From Lachnospiraceae bacterium (lineage in GTDB: Bacteria; Bacillota; Clostridia; Lachnospirales; Lachnospiraceae), in assembly GCA_003507655.1 (NCBI GenBank), contig DNUZ01000020.1:57176-119292 (forward strand): DNA of 62,117 nt. The letters are read 5' to 3'. Positions 46,105 to 55,011 of this stretch are shown here, piece by piece. Position 1 is the stretch's first letter. Each line of letters starts with the position of its first letter. The position numbers and the translations under genes are program-made. The notes beneath the pieces are model-generated. The model made no database searches, was not told the DNA's origin, and saw nothing but the letters and a program-made list of their open reading frames with translations.

Positions 46105-47262
46105 GTGATTAGAGCATTACATTTAGCAAGTTTTAATGGTAATATAGGCGATATAGCAAATCATGTTGGGTTTTGGAATCTTTTCAAAAAATACGTAACT
46201 AATGATGTTGAAGTTACATATCTCGAGATTAGAGAATACTATAAATCATGGAATCTAAGACAATTTGATGATTCGTTTGCCGATTTGGTTAATCGATATG
46301 ATTTGCTTGTTATCGGTGGAGGGAATTTTTTCGATGTTAAGTGGGATTATTCAACCACTGGAACTACTCTTAATATTTCTGATGAAATTTTAAGAAAGAT
46401 ACACATTCCAATAGTGTTTAATGGACTTGGTGTTGATTATTCACCAAATATGTGTTTGGCAAAAGTAAAGGATTGTTTTGGTTCGTTTATCAAATACTTA
46501 GATTCAAGGTCAGATAAGTTTCTTGTTTCTGTAAGAAATGATGATTCTAAAATGCTTTTGGATCAATTTTTTGATGGTTCATCATTAAAGAATATAATTC
46601 AGATTCCAGATGGTGGGTTCTTTACCAGTGCTGGTGAGTACCGTCATCCTGAAATTCCTGATGATAAGACTGTTATTGCAATCAATACTGTTAGAGACAG
46701 AATGGAAGACAGATGGGGAGATAAGGAAAGTTATAATCAATATTGTAATGAATTTTCTTTGTTCATTGACAAAGCTATCTCAAGAAATCCTAATCTCCAC
46801 TTCGTATTTGTGCCACATATCCCATCTGATTTACAGGCAATTTCAGATGTGCTTAATGCCGTACAAGATTATAATTGTAGAAGAAATATAACAATTGCTC
46901 CTTATTTAAATGGAATTGCAACGCCTGGCGAATATTTGGTTGATCTTTATAGAAAATCAGCGGTAGCAGTTGGAATGAGGTATCATTCAAATATTTGTTC
47001 TATTGCAATGCATACACCGACAATCGGAATTGTGACATTAAAAAAGCATGTTGAATTATATAGAAATATTGGAATGGATGACAGATTGTTTAATGTTAAT
47101 GAAAACTCATTTAGTGAAAAGCTATATGAAAGATTAATTTGGTCTATAGAAAATAGGGATTTACTTACGGAGCAGAATGCATTGTTGGTACGTAAATTAG
47201 AACAAAAATCTGTTGAATATTATGAGAAAATTGCTCAGCTTTTATATGGAAAGGTGTTATAA
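46105..47262 (+). CDS. Polysaccharide pyruvyl transferase family protein
   Basis: A 385-residue protein with the family layout: HLASFNGNIGDIANHVGFWN at the N-terminus, DLLVIGGGNFFDVKWDYSTT, PIVFNGLGVDYSPNMC and AVAVGMRYHSNICSIAMHTP near the C-terminus. These enzymes add ketal pyruvate from PEP to surface sugars. A GTG at 46105 with AGAGGGAAG upstream is preferred; an ATG at 46072 has no site. The gene is more AT-rich, with codon use (many AAT, TTT, GAT) unlike its neighbours, and has an inverted repeat on its left, so recent acquisition is likely. Confidence 0.82.
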   Translation: MIRALHLASFNGNIGDIANHVGFWNLFKKYVTNDVEVTYLEIREYYKSWNLRQFDDSFADLVNRYDLLVIGGGNFFDVKWDYSTTGTTLNISDEILRKIHIPIVFNGLGVDYSPNMCLAKVKDCFGSFIKYLDSRSDKFLVSVRNDDSKMLLDQFFDGSSLKNIIQIPDGGFFTSAGEYRHPEIPDDKTVIAINTVRDRMEDRWGDKESYNQYCNEFSLFIDKAISRNPNLHFVFVPHIPSDLQAISDVLNAVQDYNCRRNITIAPYLNGIATPGEYLVDLYRKSAVAVGMRYHSNICSIAMHTPTIGIVTLKKHVELYRNIGMDDRLFNVNENSFSEKLYERLIWSIENRDLLTEQNALLVRKLEQKSVEYYEKIAQLLYGKVL

Positions 47263-47383
47263 TGCAATTGTTGTGATATTAGGGTCAAAATGAGTGAAAA
47301 AATCATAAAGAAGCAATAGATAAAGTAAATGTTCTCAAGTATGCAAGCACGCTTTTGAATATTTAATAAAAGGACGAGTACAG

Positions 47384-48088
47384 ATGAGAATAGCAATTTG
47401 CGATGATTTGCAGACAGAACGACAAAAAACAATAGAAGCCTTAGACTCCGTCATCAGAAATTTTTCCGTTAATGAATTTGATGATGGAGCCGAGCTGATC
47501 AAAAGTCATGAGGTATTACCTTATGACTTGATTATTTTAGACATATTGATGCCAAAGATCAGTGGAATGGATACGGCGGCTCAGATCCGCAAAAAAGATA
47601 CAAAGACACCAATCGTGTTTATATCGACGAGTGAAGAATTCGGTGTACAGAGCTATCGGGTGCTGGCTTTTGATTATTTATTAAAGCCGATCGATACAGA
47701 ACAACTGCGGGCATGTATGAGAAGGCTGTTATCACAGCGGACCAAAAAACATTATATTACAGTGACCTATTCCGGAACCGAAACAAAGATCCTGTTGTCT
47801 AATATCCAGTGCTTAGAGAGCAATCTGCGAAAAGTGATCTTTACACTGTCGGAAAACAGAGAGATTGAAGTAGTCGGAAAACTGACAGACTACGAGGAAT
47901 TTTTACTGCATCATGGATTTTGCCGCTGCCACAAAAGCTATCTTGTAAATATGGAGTATATTGACAGCATAGACAATGACGTGTTTTATTTGACGAGCGG
48001 AAAAACGATGAAGATCTCAAGAACATATCTGCAAAGTGCAAAAAAGGCATATTTTGACTATGTATTTGCGGCGGAGGGAGAGACATGA
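47384..48088 (+). CDS. LytTR-family response regulator
   Basis: A 234-residue regulator. Residues 1-120 are a receiver domain with acidic residues in AICDDLQTERQK, the phospho-acceptor aspartate in LIILDILMPKISGMD (near residue 56), and the lysine in YLLKPID. Residues 130-230 are a LytTR DNA-binding domain (GFCRCHKSYLVNMEYIDSI). It resembles AgrA-type regulators and shares four bases (ATGA) with the histidine kinase gene. A likely target site lies upstream of lemA. Confidence 0.93.
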   Translation: MRIAICDDLQTERQKTIEALDSVIRNFSVNEFDDGAELIKSHEVLPYDLIILDILMPKISGMDTAAQIRKKDTKTPIVFISTSEEFGVQSYRVLAFDYLLKPIDTEQLRACMRRLLSQRTKKHYITVTYSGTETKILLSNIQCLESNLRKVIFTLSENREIEVVGKLTDYEEFLLHHGFCRCHKSYLVNMEYIDSIDNDVFYLTSGKTMKISRTYLQSAKKAYFDYVFAAEGET

Positions 48089-49353
48089 GCCATTCAGGAA
48101 ATATCGTATCGCTGTTTGTGACGCTTTTTATATGTACTCTGGACGGTTATTCCATGATGAATTACCGTGTGCCGACAAAACGTGCCTATGGGTATTTTGC
48201 TGCCGTAACGGCAGTCTGTCTGGCATTCAATTCTTATATCACGATTCATTATGGAAGTACGGTGCTTCGAAGTGTTATTTTATTCACAATCGGACTGCCG
48301 TATTTTGTGTTGATATTGTTGATCACCAAAGATAAAATATCACAGACTGTGTTTAACTTTTGGCTTTGGATCAATATCTATGACATCATTGCAAATTTTT
48401 CTGCATTCATCAACGATTATACTTTAAAAGACGCTTATTTTTTAACAGCATTGCGTTTTGTGCTCTTTGGCGGATATTTTATCCTGTATAACAAACATTT
48501 AAAGGCAAAACACCGGATGCTGATGGATCGGTTAAAGGTCAACTGGTGGATATTTTCCTTTATCCCGATGTCCTTTACCGGGCTGATCTGTCTGGTCAAC
48601 TATTACTTTTTGGATTTTCACGGCGTCACACGCAACTATCCGGTATTGCTGATGATATGCATACTGATGCTGTTAGTCTATATTCTGATATTTTATACCT
48701 TTCAAACGGCAGGCGATGCGATGGAAAGAGAGCGGATTGCCGGGAATATGAAAGAGCAGATCCTGCTGCAGAAAAAGCAGTACGAATTCTATCTGCAAAA
48801 AAGAGAGGCAGAGAGGATTTTTCGCCATGATGCAAGGCACCGTGACAGTATTTTGATCAGTTATCTTGAAAATGGAGAGGTGGAAGGAGCAAAGGAATTT
48901 TTAAAAAAAGAACTGGCGGAAATAGAAAAAAATGCAAAAATACCGTTTTGCGAAAATACTCTGATCAATGCGGTTCTCAGTGAATACCGGACAAAAGCAG
49001 AGCAGGAAGGACTGGAATTTTCTGCACGGATACAGATGCCAAAGGAACTTGCCTGTGACGAAGCGGAATTCTGTGTGATGCTCTCGAATCTGTTAGAAAA
49101 CAGTCTGGATGCGGCAAAAAGTTATATTGCAATCAGCATCAAGCATTTAAACCATCAGCTCTCTTTAAATGTAAAAAATGATTATGAAGGTGGGTTAAAA
49201 AAGAGTGCGGAAAACAATTATCTTACCACCAAACCACAGGGCAGCGGACTGGGCTTAAAAAGTGTAGAAGCGATTTTAAAAAGCAATTCCGGATTTTTAA
49301 AGATCGAAGATACAGACGGAGTATTTGATGTGTTTGCAACCTTAAAAAATTGA
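48085..49353 (+). CDS. AgrC-like sensor histidine kinase
   Basis: A 422-residue membrane kinase with about six spans in residues 5-215 and a cytoplasmic GHKL kinase domain. The phospho-acceptor region is IFRHDARHRDSILISYLENG near residue 251, the N box is LSNLLENSLDAAKSY, and the G box is GSGLGLKSVEAIL. This is the AgrC/ComD plan, in which kinases usually sense peptides. No peptide precursor or AgrB gene is seen nearby. It pairs with the response regulator immediately upstream. Confidence 0.9.
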   Translation: MSHSGNIVSLFVTLFICTLDGYSMMNYRVPTKRAYGYFAAVTAVCLAFNSYITIHYGSTVLRSVILFTIGLPYFVLILLITKDKISQTVFNFWLWINIYDIIANFSAFINDYTLKDAYFLTALRFVLFGGYFILYNKHLKAKHRMLMDRLKVNWWIFSFIPMSFTGLICLVNYYFLDFHGVTRNYPVLLMICILMLLVYILIFYTFQTAGDAMERERIAGNMKEQILLQKKQYEFYLQKREAERIFRHDARHRDSILISYLENGEVEGAKEFLKKELAEIEKNAKIPFCENTLINAVLSEYRTKAEQEGLEFSARIQMPKELACDEAEFCVMLSNLLENSLDAAKSYIAISIKHLNHQLSLNVKNDYEGGLKKSAENNYLTTKPQGSGLGLKSVEAILKSNSGFLKIEDTDGVFDVFATLKN

Positions 49354-49383
49354 GAAAAATAAAGTGCCGATGACTCCTTTTTT

Positions 49384-49415
49384 GCAAGTTATGACGATTT
49401 CATGCAAGTTATGAC
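49384..49415 (+). promoter_or_regulatory. Candidate LytTR operator before lemA
   Basis: Two perfect 12-bp direct repeats, GCAAGTTATGAC, start at 49384 and 49404, a 20-bp period. Paired half-sites on one DNA face containing AGTT are typical of LytTR regulators. A weak -10 (TAAGAT, 49436-49441) without a good -35 fits an activated promoter. The lemA start codon is at 49486. Confidence 0.65.
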
Positions 49416-49485
49416 ATTTTCATTGAATAGAAGCATAAGATTACATAAAATGGCAAGTAAGAAAAAACAATAAGGAGGAGTTTAT

Positions 49486-50031
49486 ATGGCACTTATCATT
49501 GTGGGAGTTGTGCTGGTAATTATCATTTTATGGTTTATTTCCGCACAGAGAAAGTTAGTAGCAATGGATGAGAACATCAACAATGCGATGGGGCAGATCG
49601 GTGTTCAGTTATCCTCGCGCTGGGATGCGTTAACGGCACTGTTGGATCTGACAAAAGGGTATGCTGATCACGAGTACAAAACCATATCGGATACGATCAA
49701 AATGCGTACCAGTATTAATTCAAACAGTTCCGCAGCAGAAGTAAATAAGCAGGAAAACATGCTGACAGAGGCAATGGGCAAGATCATGGCAGTTGCAGAA
49801 AGCTATCCGGAGCTGAAAGCAAATGAGAATTATATCAAGACCATGGACAGCGTAAACGAGTATGAGAAGATGGTACGTCAGTCACGTCTGATCTACAATG
49901 ACAGCGTTACCAAACTCAATCGTACGATCCGCATGTTCCCAACTTCAATCGCAGCAGGCATGCTTCATATTACAAGCCGCGATTACTTAGAGGCAAGTGA
50001 GCAGAAAGCAGATATGCCGGATATGAAATAA
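49486..50031 (+). CDS. LemA family protein
   Basis: A 181-residue protein with one N-terminal membrane span (LIIVGVVLVIIILWFISAQR) and a helical domain with VAMDENINNAMGQIGVQLSS and ESYPELKANENYIK, standard for LemA. LemA proteins often pair with DUF2207 (TPM-like) membrane proteins, and such a gene follows after 10 bases. The molecular role is not established. The two-component system upstream probably controls it. Confidence 0.92.
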   Translation: MALIIVGVVLVIIILWFISAQRKLVAMDENINNAMGQIGVQLSSRWDALTALLDLTKGYADHEYKTISDTIKMRTSINSNSSAAEVNKQENMLTEAMGKIMAVAESYPELKANENYIKTMDSVNEYEKMVRQSRLIYNDSVTKLNRTIRMFPTSIAAGMLHITSRDYLEASEQKADMPDMK

Positions 50032-50041
50032 GGAGCAGCCT

Positions 50042-51691
50042 ATGAAGTGGATAAAAAAATTACTGCTTGTGGCACCGTTGATGCTGCTGTTGATCTCCGG
50101 TACGGCATATGCTAAAAACAATGTCTCGGAAATAGACATTTCCGTTACCGTAAGGGATGACGGAAGTGCTTATGTAGTTCAGAACTGGCAGGGTACTTTC
50201 GAGGAAGGAACCGAGAATTATATACCGATCGCAACAAAAGACATTGGCATATCAGATTTGAAAGTATCCGATGAAAAAGGTGAGTATACTTTTGTTGATG
50301 ATTGGGACATCGATGCAGACTTTGATGCCAAAAAGCGAAAATGTGGGATCAACAAAACCGATGACGGCGTAGAGTTGTGTTTTGGAATAACCGATTATGG
50401 TGAAAAAAAATATGCGATCGAATATGTGGTCACGGACTTTATAAAAAGCTATTCCGATTATGACGGAACGAATTTTATGTTTATCAATCCGCAGATGTCT
50501 ACGTTTCCGACAGACGGAAAGGTCAGCATTCGTTTAGAGAACGGTACAGCTTTAGACGAGAACAATGCAGGAATCTGGGCATTTGGATATGAAGGAGAGG
50601 TACAATTTCAACAGGGTTCTATTGTGGCATACACAACCTCTGCTTTAGAAGATGACAATGACATGATCGTGATGTTCCGGTTGGATAAGGGGATCCTATC
50701 CCCGACGAAATCCGTTTCAAAATCTTTTGAAGAGGTGAAGGACACTGCTTTTGAAGGCAGTGACTACGGAGATGAGGAAGGCGGATTATTAGAGACCATC
50801 ATAGGGTTTGTAGTTCTGATCGGAATTGTGGTAGTAGTCGTATGGCTGATCCGCAGTGTTGTAAAGAGAAAGAAAGCCATTAAAGCGTTCTACGAACAGG
50901 CGAATTATTACAGAGAAGTGCCAAACGGCGGAGAGATCCGGGTTTCGCATTTCTTGGCACAGACCTTTGATGTGGCAAAAGAGGAGAGTTTGCTCATCGG
51001 AGCATTGATCCTTTCCATGATCAACAAAGGATGTATTGAGACACAGACAGAAGAAAGTGTTGGAGCTTTTGGAAAGTCGAAAAAATCCGTCAACTTAAAG
51101 CTGATAAAAAAACCGGATACCGATATCGAAAAGAAATTGTATAAGGTTTTGGTCAAAGCAGCGGGCGAAGATGGTATTTTACAGGAAAAAGAGCTTGAGA
51201 AATACGCATACAAACATCCGAAGTCTGTAAGCAATCTGTTAGAGAATGCCTTAGATGAAGGAAGAGGAATTTTTGCAGAGAATAAAGGTTTTACCGGTCA
51301 TTCGGGAAGAAAGATCAGTGATCTGACCGCAAAGGGCAAAGAAGAACTTGCCGAGGTAATGGGACTGAAGAAGTATCTGGAAGATTTTTCACTGATATCA
51401 GAAAGAGAAATCAGCGAAACGATCATCTGGCAGGATTATATGGTATATGCCACATTGTTTGGCATAGCCGACAAGGTAATCAAACAATTTGAAAAAGTCT
51501 ATCCTGACAGGGTGCCTGAGTTTGAAAATTACAATAGAAATGTGATCATAGCACACAGCTATTGTCACAGCATGCACAGATCTGCAGAGAGGGCAATGCA
51601 GGAAGAGAGAACCAGTGGTCAGGGAGGTTTTGCGTCGATAGGCGGAGGCGGAGGCTTTTCCGGTGGAGGTACTGGAGGCGGTTCAAGGTAA
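50042..51691 (+). CDS. DUF2207 membrane protein with Gly-rich tail
   Basis: A 549-residue protein. Residues 1-24 are a signal peptide (LLISGTAYA), then an extracytoplasmic DUF2207 domain (SEIDISVTVRDDGSAYVVQN), then one or more membrane spans at 254-278. A large cytoplasmic portion follows, and the tail is a Gly/Ser-rich string (GGGGGFSGGGTGGGSR). That tail, together with a LemA gene, is typical of this family. It has no assigned activity. Confidence 0.9.
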   Translation: MKWIKKLLLVAPLMLLLISGTAYAKNNVSEIDISVTVRDDGSAYVVQNWQGTFEEGTENYIPIATKDIGISDLKVSDEKGEYTFVDDWDIDADFDAKKRKCGINKTDDGVELCFGITDYGEKKYAIEYVVTDFIKSYSDYDGTNFMFINPQMSTFPTDGKVSIRLENGTALDENNAGIWAFGYEGEVQFQQGSIVAYTTSALEDDNDMIVMFRLDKGILSPTKSVSKSFEEVKDTAFEGSDYGDEEGGLLETIIGFVVLIGIVVVVVWLIRSVVKRKKAIKAFYEQANYYREVPNGGEIRVSHFLAQTFDVAKEESLLIGALILSMINKGCIETQTEESVGAFGKSKKSVNLKLIKKPDTDIEKKLYKVLVKAAGEDGILQEKELEKYAYKHPKSVSNLLENALDEGRGIFAENKGFTGHSGRKISDLTAKGKEELAEVMGLKKYLEDFSLISEREISETIIWQDYMVYATLFGIADKVIKQFEKVYPDRVPEFENYNRNVIIAHSYCHSMHRSAERAMQEERTSGQGGFASIGGGGGFSGGGTGGGSR

Positions 51692-51802
51692 CTGCTTACA
51701 GCCACCACGAGAGGATTCCTTTGAGAAAGTTGGTGATGCGTTTGGATGTCATTGATTTTATAACAATAATAAAAAATAATCATAAAAAAGGAGAATACAG
51801 CA

Positions 51803-52294
51803 ATGAAAAGTTTTAAAAAAGTAATGGCAGGAATGTTAATGGGTATTATGGTAATCGGAATGCTGACAGGATGTGGCGGAGACCCGGTTGCAGATGATTT
51901 TGAAAAGTTCTTAAACACAGACATGGTAGATGTCAATGCAAACTATGACAAGATCAAAGAAGAGTCTGCAAAATGGGGCGACTTAGAGACAAACGAAGAG
52001 ATCAAAGACAGCATCAACAATGGAATCATGCCAAACATTGATGATTCACTGGATAAACTTTCTAAGATCAAACCGGAAACAGATGAAGTGAAAGCTATCA
52101 AAGAAAAATATGTAAAAGTAATGGAAGCATACAAAGAGGGTTATACAAAGATGCTTGAAGCCTGTGACACAAATGATGAGCAGACTGTCACAGAAGCTAC
52201 CGAAAAGATTGATGAAGGAATCAAGCTCTTAGATGATTATAACAATGCGTTAGAATCATTAGCAAAAGAGAAAGATATGAAAATAGAGTATTAA
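51803..52294 (+). CDS. Lipoprotein of unknown function
   Basis: A 163-residue lipoprotein. The signal sequence ends in the lipobox LTGC with the lipid-modified cysteine at 24. The mature part is helical and charged (DKLSKIKPETDEVKAIKEKY). It lies 111 bases after the DUF2207 gene and before a terminator. It could be a member of the same LytTR-controlled set. No domain recognised. Confidence 0.8.
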   Translation: MKSFKKVMAGMLMGIMVIGMLTGCGGDPVADDFEKFLNTDMVDVNANYDKIKEESAKWGDLETNEEIKDSINNGIMPNIDDSLDKLSKIKPETDEVKAIKEKYVKVMEAYKEGYTKMLEACDTNDEQTVTEATEKIDEGIKLLDDYNNALESLAKEKDMKIEY

Positions 52295-52321
52295 TAATGT
52301 AAAATAGAGTGTAGCAGAAAG

Positions 52322-52360
52322 GCTGGATATTCATAACATTACGAGTATCCGGCTTTTCAA
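52322..52360 (+). terminator. Terminator after the lipoprotein gene
   Basis: GCTGGATATTC (52322-52332) pairs with GAGTATCCGGC (52343-52353) with two G-U pairs, then TTTTCAATTTTT. Confidence 0.8.
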
Positions 52361-52562
52361 TTTTTCTATAGAAGTAGCAAAAGAAAAAAACATGAAGGTG
52401 CTGACCCTTTCCGGTTTCAAAGAGGACAACCGTATTAAGCAGATGGGAACCTATAATCTCTATGTGCCTGTCTGCCACTATGGAATGGTAGAATCCATAC
52501 ATAATCTGATATTACAGCAGATCGTAGATGTGATCTTAGAACGCGATGGAGAGTGTCTGTAA
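52356..52562 (+). pseudogene. gmhA-like sugar-phosphate isomerase, C-terminal remnant
   Basis: The frame ending at 52562 reads IEVAKEKNMKVLTLSGFKED, then LYVPVCHYGMVESIHNLILQ, which is the C-terminal part of a SIS-domain sedoheptulose-7-phosphate isomerase. There is no start codon, no ribosome binding site and no N-terminal half, since the terminator at 52322-52360 occupies that place. It runs straight into the gmhB remnant (TAATG), as in intact gmhA-gmhB operons. Confidence 0.75.
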
Positions 52563-52929
52563 TGAGCGCCTTAAACAAAGCAGTTTTTTTAGACCGGGAC
52601 GGTGTTTTGTGTGAGGACACAGACTACATCACCTCCTTTGAAAAACTGCATATCTATCCATTTGCAAAAAAAGCCGTAGAGCAGATCCATAAAAAAGGCT
52701 ACCTTGTGATCGTCGTAACAAACCAGTCCGGAGTAGCAAGAGGTTATCTGCCAGAAGAAATGTTACAAAAGCTGAATGCCTATCTTCAAAAGGAGACAGG
52801 GAAAGTGATATCCAAACAGGCAAAGAGGCAGGAACGAAAACCGTTTTTGTCAAAGGACGGAAATGCAGCGAGCAGCCGGATTTTGTAGTTTCAAATGTTT
52901 GGGAATTTGCCAAAAGTATAAAAGGTTGA
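52562..52929 (+). pseudogene. gmhB-like heptose bisphosphate phosphatase with internal deletion
   Basis: The first 80 residues are a normal HAD-type GmhB start: AVFLDRDGVLCEDTDY with the nucleophile aspartates, and VIVVTNQSGVARGYL. After KETG at about 52801 this frame loses similarity. In another frame, from 52801 to the stop at 52929, the expected C-terminus appears: ESDIQTGKEAGTKTVFVKG, then FVVSNVWEFAKSI. The central part, including the zinc loop, is missing, so a deletion fused the two ends out of frame. The product should be inactive. Confidence 0.82.
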
Positions 52930-52932
52930 GAA

Positions 52933-52969
52933 AACAAATACCATTAGCACGAGGCTAATGGTATTTGTT
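52933..52969. terminator. Bidirectional terminator
   Basis: A perfect 16-bp stem (52933-52948 with 52954-52969) has a five-base loop and A/T flanks on both sides. It sits between the gmhB remnant and the convergent FliD-like gene. Confidence 0.9.
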
Positions 52970-53007
52970 TTATAATATAGATAATTCAAAAAAAGAACAG
53001 ATTGGCG

Positions 53008-54306
53008 TTAGCATCGCCGGTCTAACATCATACCGGCATAAATCGAAGAAATATATGGTGCTGCAAAATTGTGTCCCGGATTCTTATAGGCCACAATTAT
53101 TTTGTTTACATAATTCATAGGATTGATAGAGGCATTAGAAGCCTTATCATTTAAAGCATCCTTAAATGCATTCAGTACGGAAAAACTCTCCTTAGCATCA
53201 ACGGATGAGATCGCATCTGCTAAGAGCGCACGGTCTACTTTGATCCGTCCGTCATCCTGCGAACAAAGACCGATAGCTTCCAATTCACTGTTGTAATTCA
53301 GGGTAACACTCCGCATATCGTTCAAGAGGCGGTTGCCCTGCTGTTCCTCGCCTACAGGATTCGTTGCAATATCAATGATAGAGTTATAAGAGTCCACTAA
53401 TTCCTGTAAATTATCTGCAACTGCATCCACACTTGGCTTATAACCGATCGTTTCGGATTCGCCTTCATTGTGAATACCCTTTAATTTTAATTCAAAAGTC
53501 TTATCTACCGTAATCGTATTGGAACGGGAAACATGTTCTTTTCCATTTAATAAGAAAGAAGCATTTTTCGCAGGAGAAGTAATCTCACTGATCCCTAAAA
53601 TTCCCATCGCTGTACGGGAGTCCGTTGTGCCTTCCGGAACAATATTAAAAAGATACTGCTCGCCCTCAGGCAGTCCGGTCTGTGACGATTCTAAACGTAA
53701 AGCAGACTGTCGGTTGTCGTTTTCAAGGATTTCTGTTTTTAATCCAAGATTGGCACTGTTGATCAGACGTGCCAGTTTATTCAGAATATCCCGGTTAGTT
53801 TCTCCGTCGTTTACACTGAATTGAAATTCATACGATGCAGAAGGGGTATTCAAGTCAAACGAATAATTTCCGACAGGGATGTCACGCACACCGCTGTATA
53901 AAAAATTACTCTGGTTTACCTGTGGTTCCGCTAAAGAACGGACTTCAATGTCAAAGCTTTCCGTTGCTTCGGATTCATCATTTGCACCGATATATTTTGC
54001 TTCTACCATTTCATCATCGGTAGAAGATGCAACTTTTTTCGAAAAAGCGGCTTCGATGCCCTTGCCGCCGCCGGACAGGGAAGAAATTACATTCTGGATC
54101 TGCCTGGCACTCTCCTTAATGTCAATTGCAAACCGTGCGGCATTCTTTGTTTCCTTAATCTTATACAGAGGGGATTCTTTGTTGGTCTTGACCATACGGT
54201 TATAAATGTCACGCAATTCGCTTTTCTTGTGTGAGTCATAACGCGATACGGTCGAATTAGCATATGTACTTAGATAATAATGATATACTGTATCAATTGC
54301 AGCCAT
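53008..54306 (-). CDS. FliD-like protein, distant from the flagellar operon
   Basis: A 432-residue protein. The middle and C-terminal parts resemble FliD/hook-associated protein 2: ESFDIEVRSLAEPQVNQSNF, LLNGKEHVSRSNTITVDKTF, VADNLQELVDSYNSIIDIAT and a conserved QDDGRIKVDRALLADAI. The N-terminus (MAAIDTVYHYYLSTYANSTV) lacks the GLxSGLDT opening of the true FliD, and the last residues lack its long D0 helix. It has its own vegetative promoter and AGGAGGGGG site. It may be a second cap or a non-flagellar filament-associated protein. Confidence 0.72.
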   Translation of the reverse strand: MAAIDTVYHYYLSTYANSTVSRYDSHKKSELRDIYNRMVKTNKESPLYKIKETKNAARFAIDIKESARQIQNVISSLSGGGKGIEAAFSKKVASSTDDEMVEAKYIGANDESEATESFDIEVRSLAEPQVNQSNFLYSGVRDIPVGNYSFDLNTPSASYEFQFSVNDGETNRDILNKLARLINSANLGLKTEILENDNRQSALRLESSQTGLPEGEQYLFNIVPEGTTDSRTAMGILGISEITSPAKNASFLLNGKEHVSRSNTITVDKTFELKLKGIHNEGESETIGYKPSVDAVADNLQELVDSYNSIIDIATNPVGEEQQGNRLLNDMRSVTLNYNSELEAIGLCSQDDGRIKVDRALLADAISSVDAKESFSVLNAFKDALNDKASNASINPMNYVNKIIVAYKNPGHNFAAPYISSIYAGMMLDRRC

Positions 54307-54379
54307 AATAAACCCCCTCCTTTCGTCCATGAAATATGCAGAATGCATCAGGGTAGAATAAATCCATTTATATAACTAT

Positions 54380-54408
54380 ATTATAATAGGTAATTACATA
54401 TTTGTCAT
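54380..54408 (-). promoter_or_regulatory. Promoter of the FliD-like gene
   Basis: Read on the minus strand, ATGACA (54403-54408) and a perfect TATAAT (54380-54385) have a 17 bp spacer. It is vegetative, not sigma-D. Confidence 0.75.
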
Positions 54409-54505
54409 CTAAAAATAGCAGAAAAAAGTATTTTTTGCTTCTGCTTCATTAATTATATCGGAAAAAGGGACAAAAAATTAACAGTAATTGGGAGAAAAAT
54501 TAACA

Positions 54506-54534
54506 TTGACACCTATCTGGGATTGTGCTATATT
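54506..54534 (+). promoter_or_regulatory. Promoter of the rpmG-secE-nusG-rplKA operon
   Basis: TTGACA (54506-54511) and TATATT (54529-54534) have a 17 bp spacer, about 70 bp before rpmG. Confidence 0.85.
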
Positions 54535-54604
54535 AGACTAGCGATGGAAGTAGGTCTTTTTTTTATGCCTAAAAACAGAAAGAATTAAAGTGGAGGTGGA
54601 AGTT

Positions 54605-54754
54605 GTGCGCACGAAAATAACATTGGCATGTACGGAATGTAAGCGGCGTAATTATGATACGACCAAAGATAAGAAAGCTCATCCGGACAGAATGGAAACA
54701 AAGAAGTATTGCAGATTCTGCAAGACACACACATTACACAAAGAGACTAAGTAA
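54605..54754 (+). CDS. rpmG: Large ribosomal subunit protein L33
   Basis: A 49-residue protein with a GTG start at 54605 after a TGGAGGTGG site. The sequence has the L33 pattern [20 protein letters not shown] and [19 protein letters not shown], with two CxxC pairs that mark the zinc-binding (C+) form. It is too short for most ORF cut-offs. The next gene is secE, the usual order; the tRNA-Trp gene that sometimes separates them is not present. Confidence 0.95.
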   Translation: MRTKITLACTECKRRNYDTTKDKKAHPDRMETKKYCRFCKTHTLHKETK

Positions 54755-54782
54755 TTGTGACCAGACAAAGGGAGTGACTAAG

Positions 54783-54992
54783 ATGGGAGAAACCACAAAC
54801 AATGAAAGTGCCCCGAAAGAGAGCAGATACGCTGGTCTGAAGGCTGAATTCAACAAAATTGTCTGGCCTGATAAAGATTCAGTCACAAAACAGACAACAG
54901 CAGTTGTGATTGCATCCGTTATTCTGGGTCTGATTATTGCACTGATTGATTATATCATTCAGTATGGTGTAGATTTCCTTGTAAAATTGTAA
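54783..54992 (+). CDS. secE: Preprotein translocase subunit SecE
   Basis: A 69-residue protein with a short soluble N-terminus, the conserved amphipathic segment LKAEFNKIVWPDKDSVTKQT, and a single membrane span (residues about 40-62). It clamps SecY in the Sec translocon. The ATG follows AAAGGGAGTG. The in-frame extension upstream overlaps rpmG and is not used. Confidence 0.95.
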   Translation: MGETTNNESAPKESRYAGLKAEFNKIVWPDKDSVTKQTTAVVIASVILGLIIALIDYIIQYGVDFLVKL

Positions 54993-55011
54993 TGGAGGCA
55001 AAGGTGATTTT

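Noticed and set aside
54755..54782. Possible tRNA-Trp between rpmG and secE, common in other bacteria
   Set aside because: Only 28 bases separate the two genes; no tRNA can fit.
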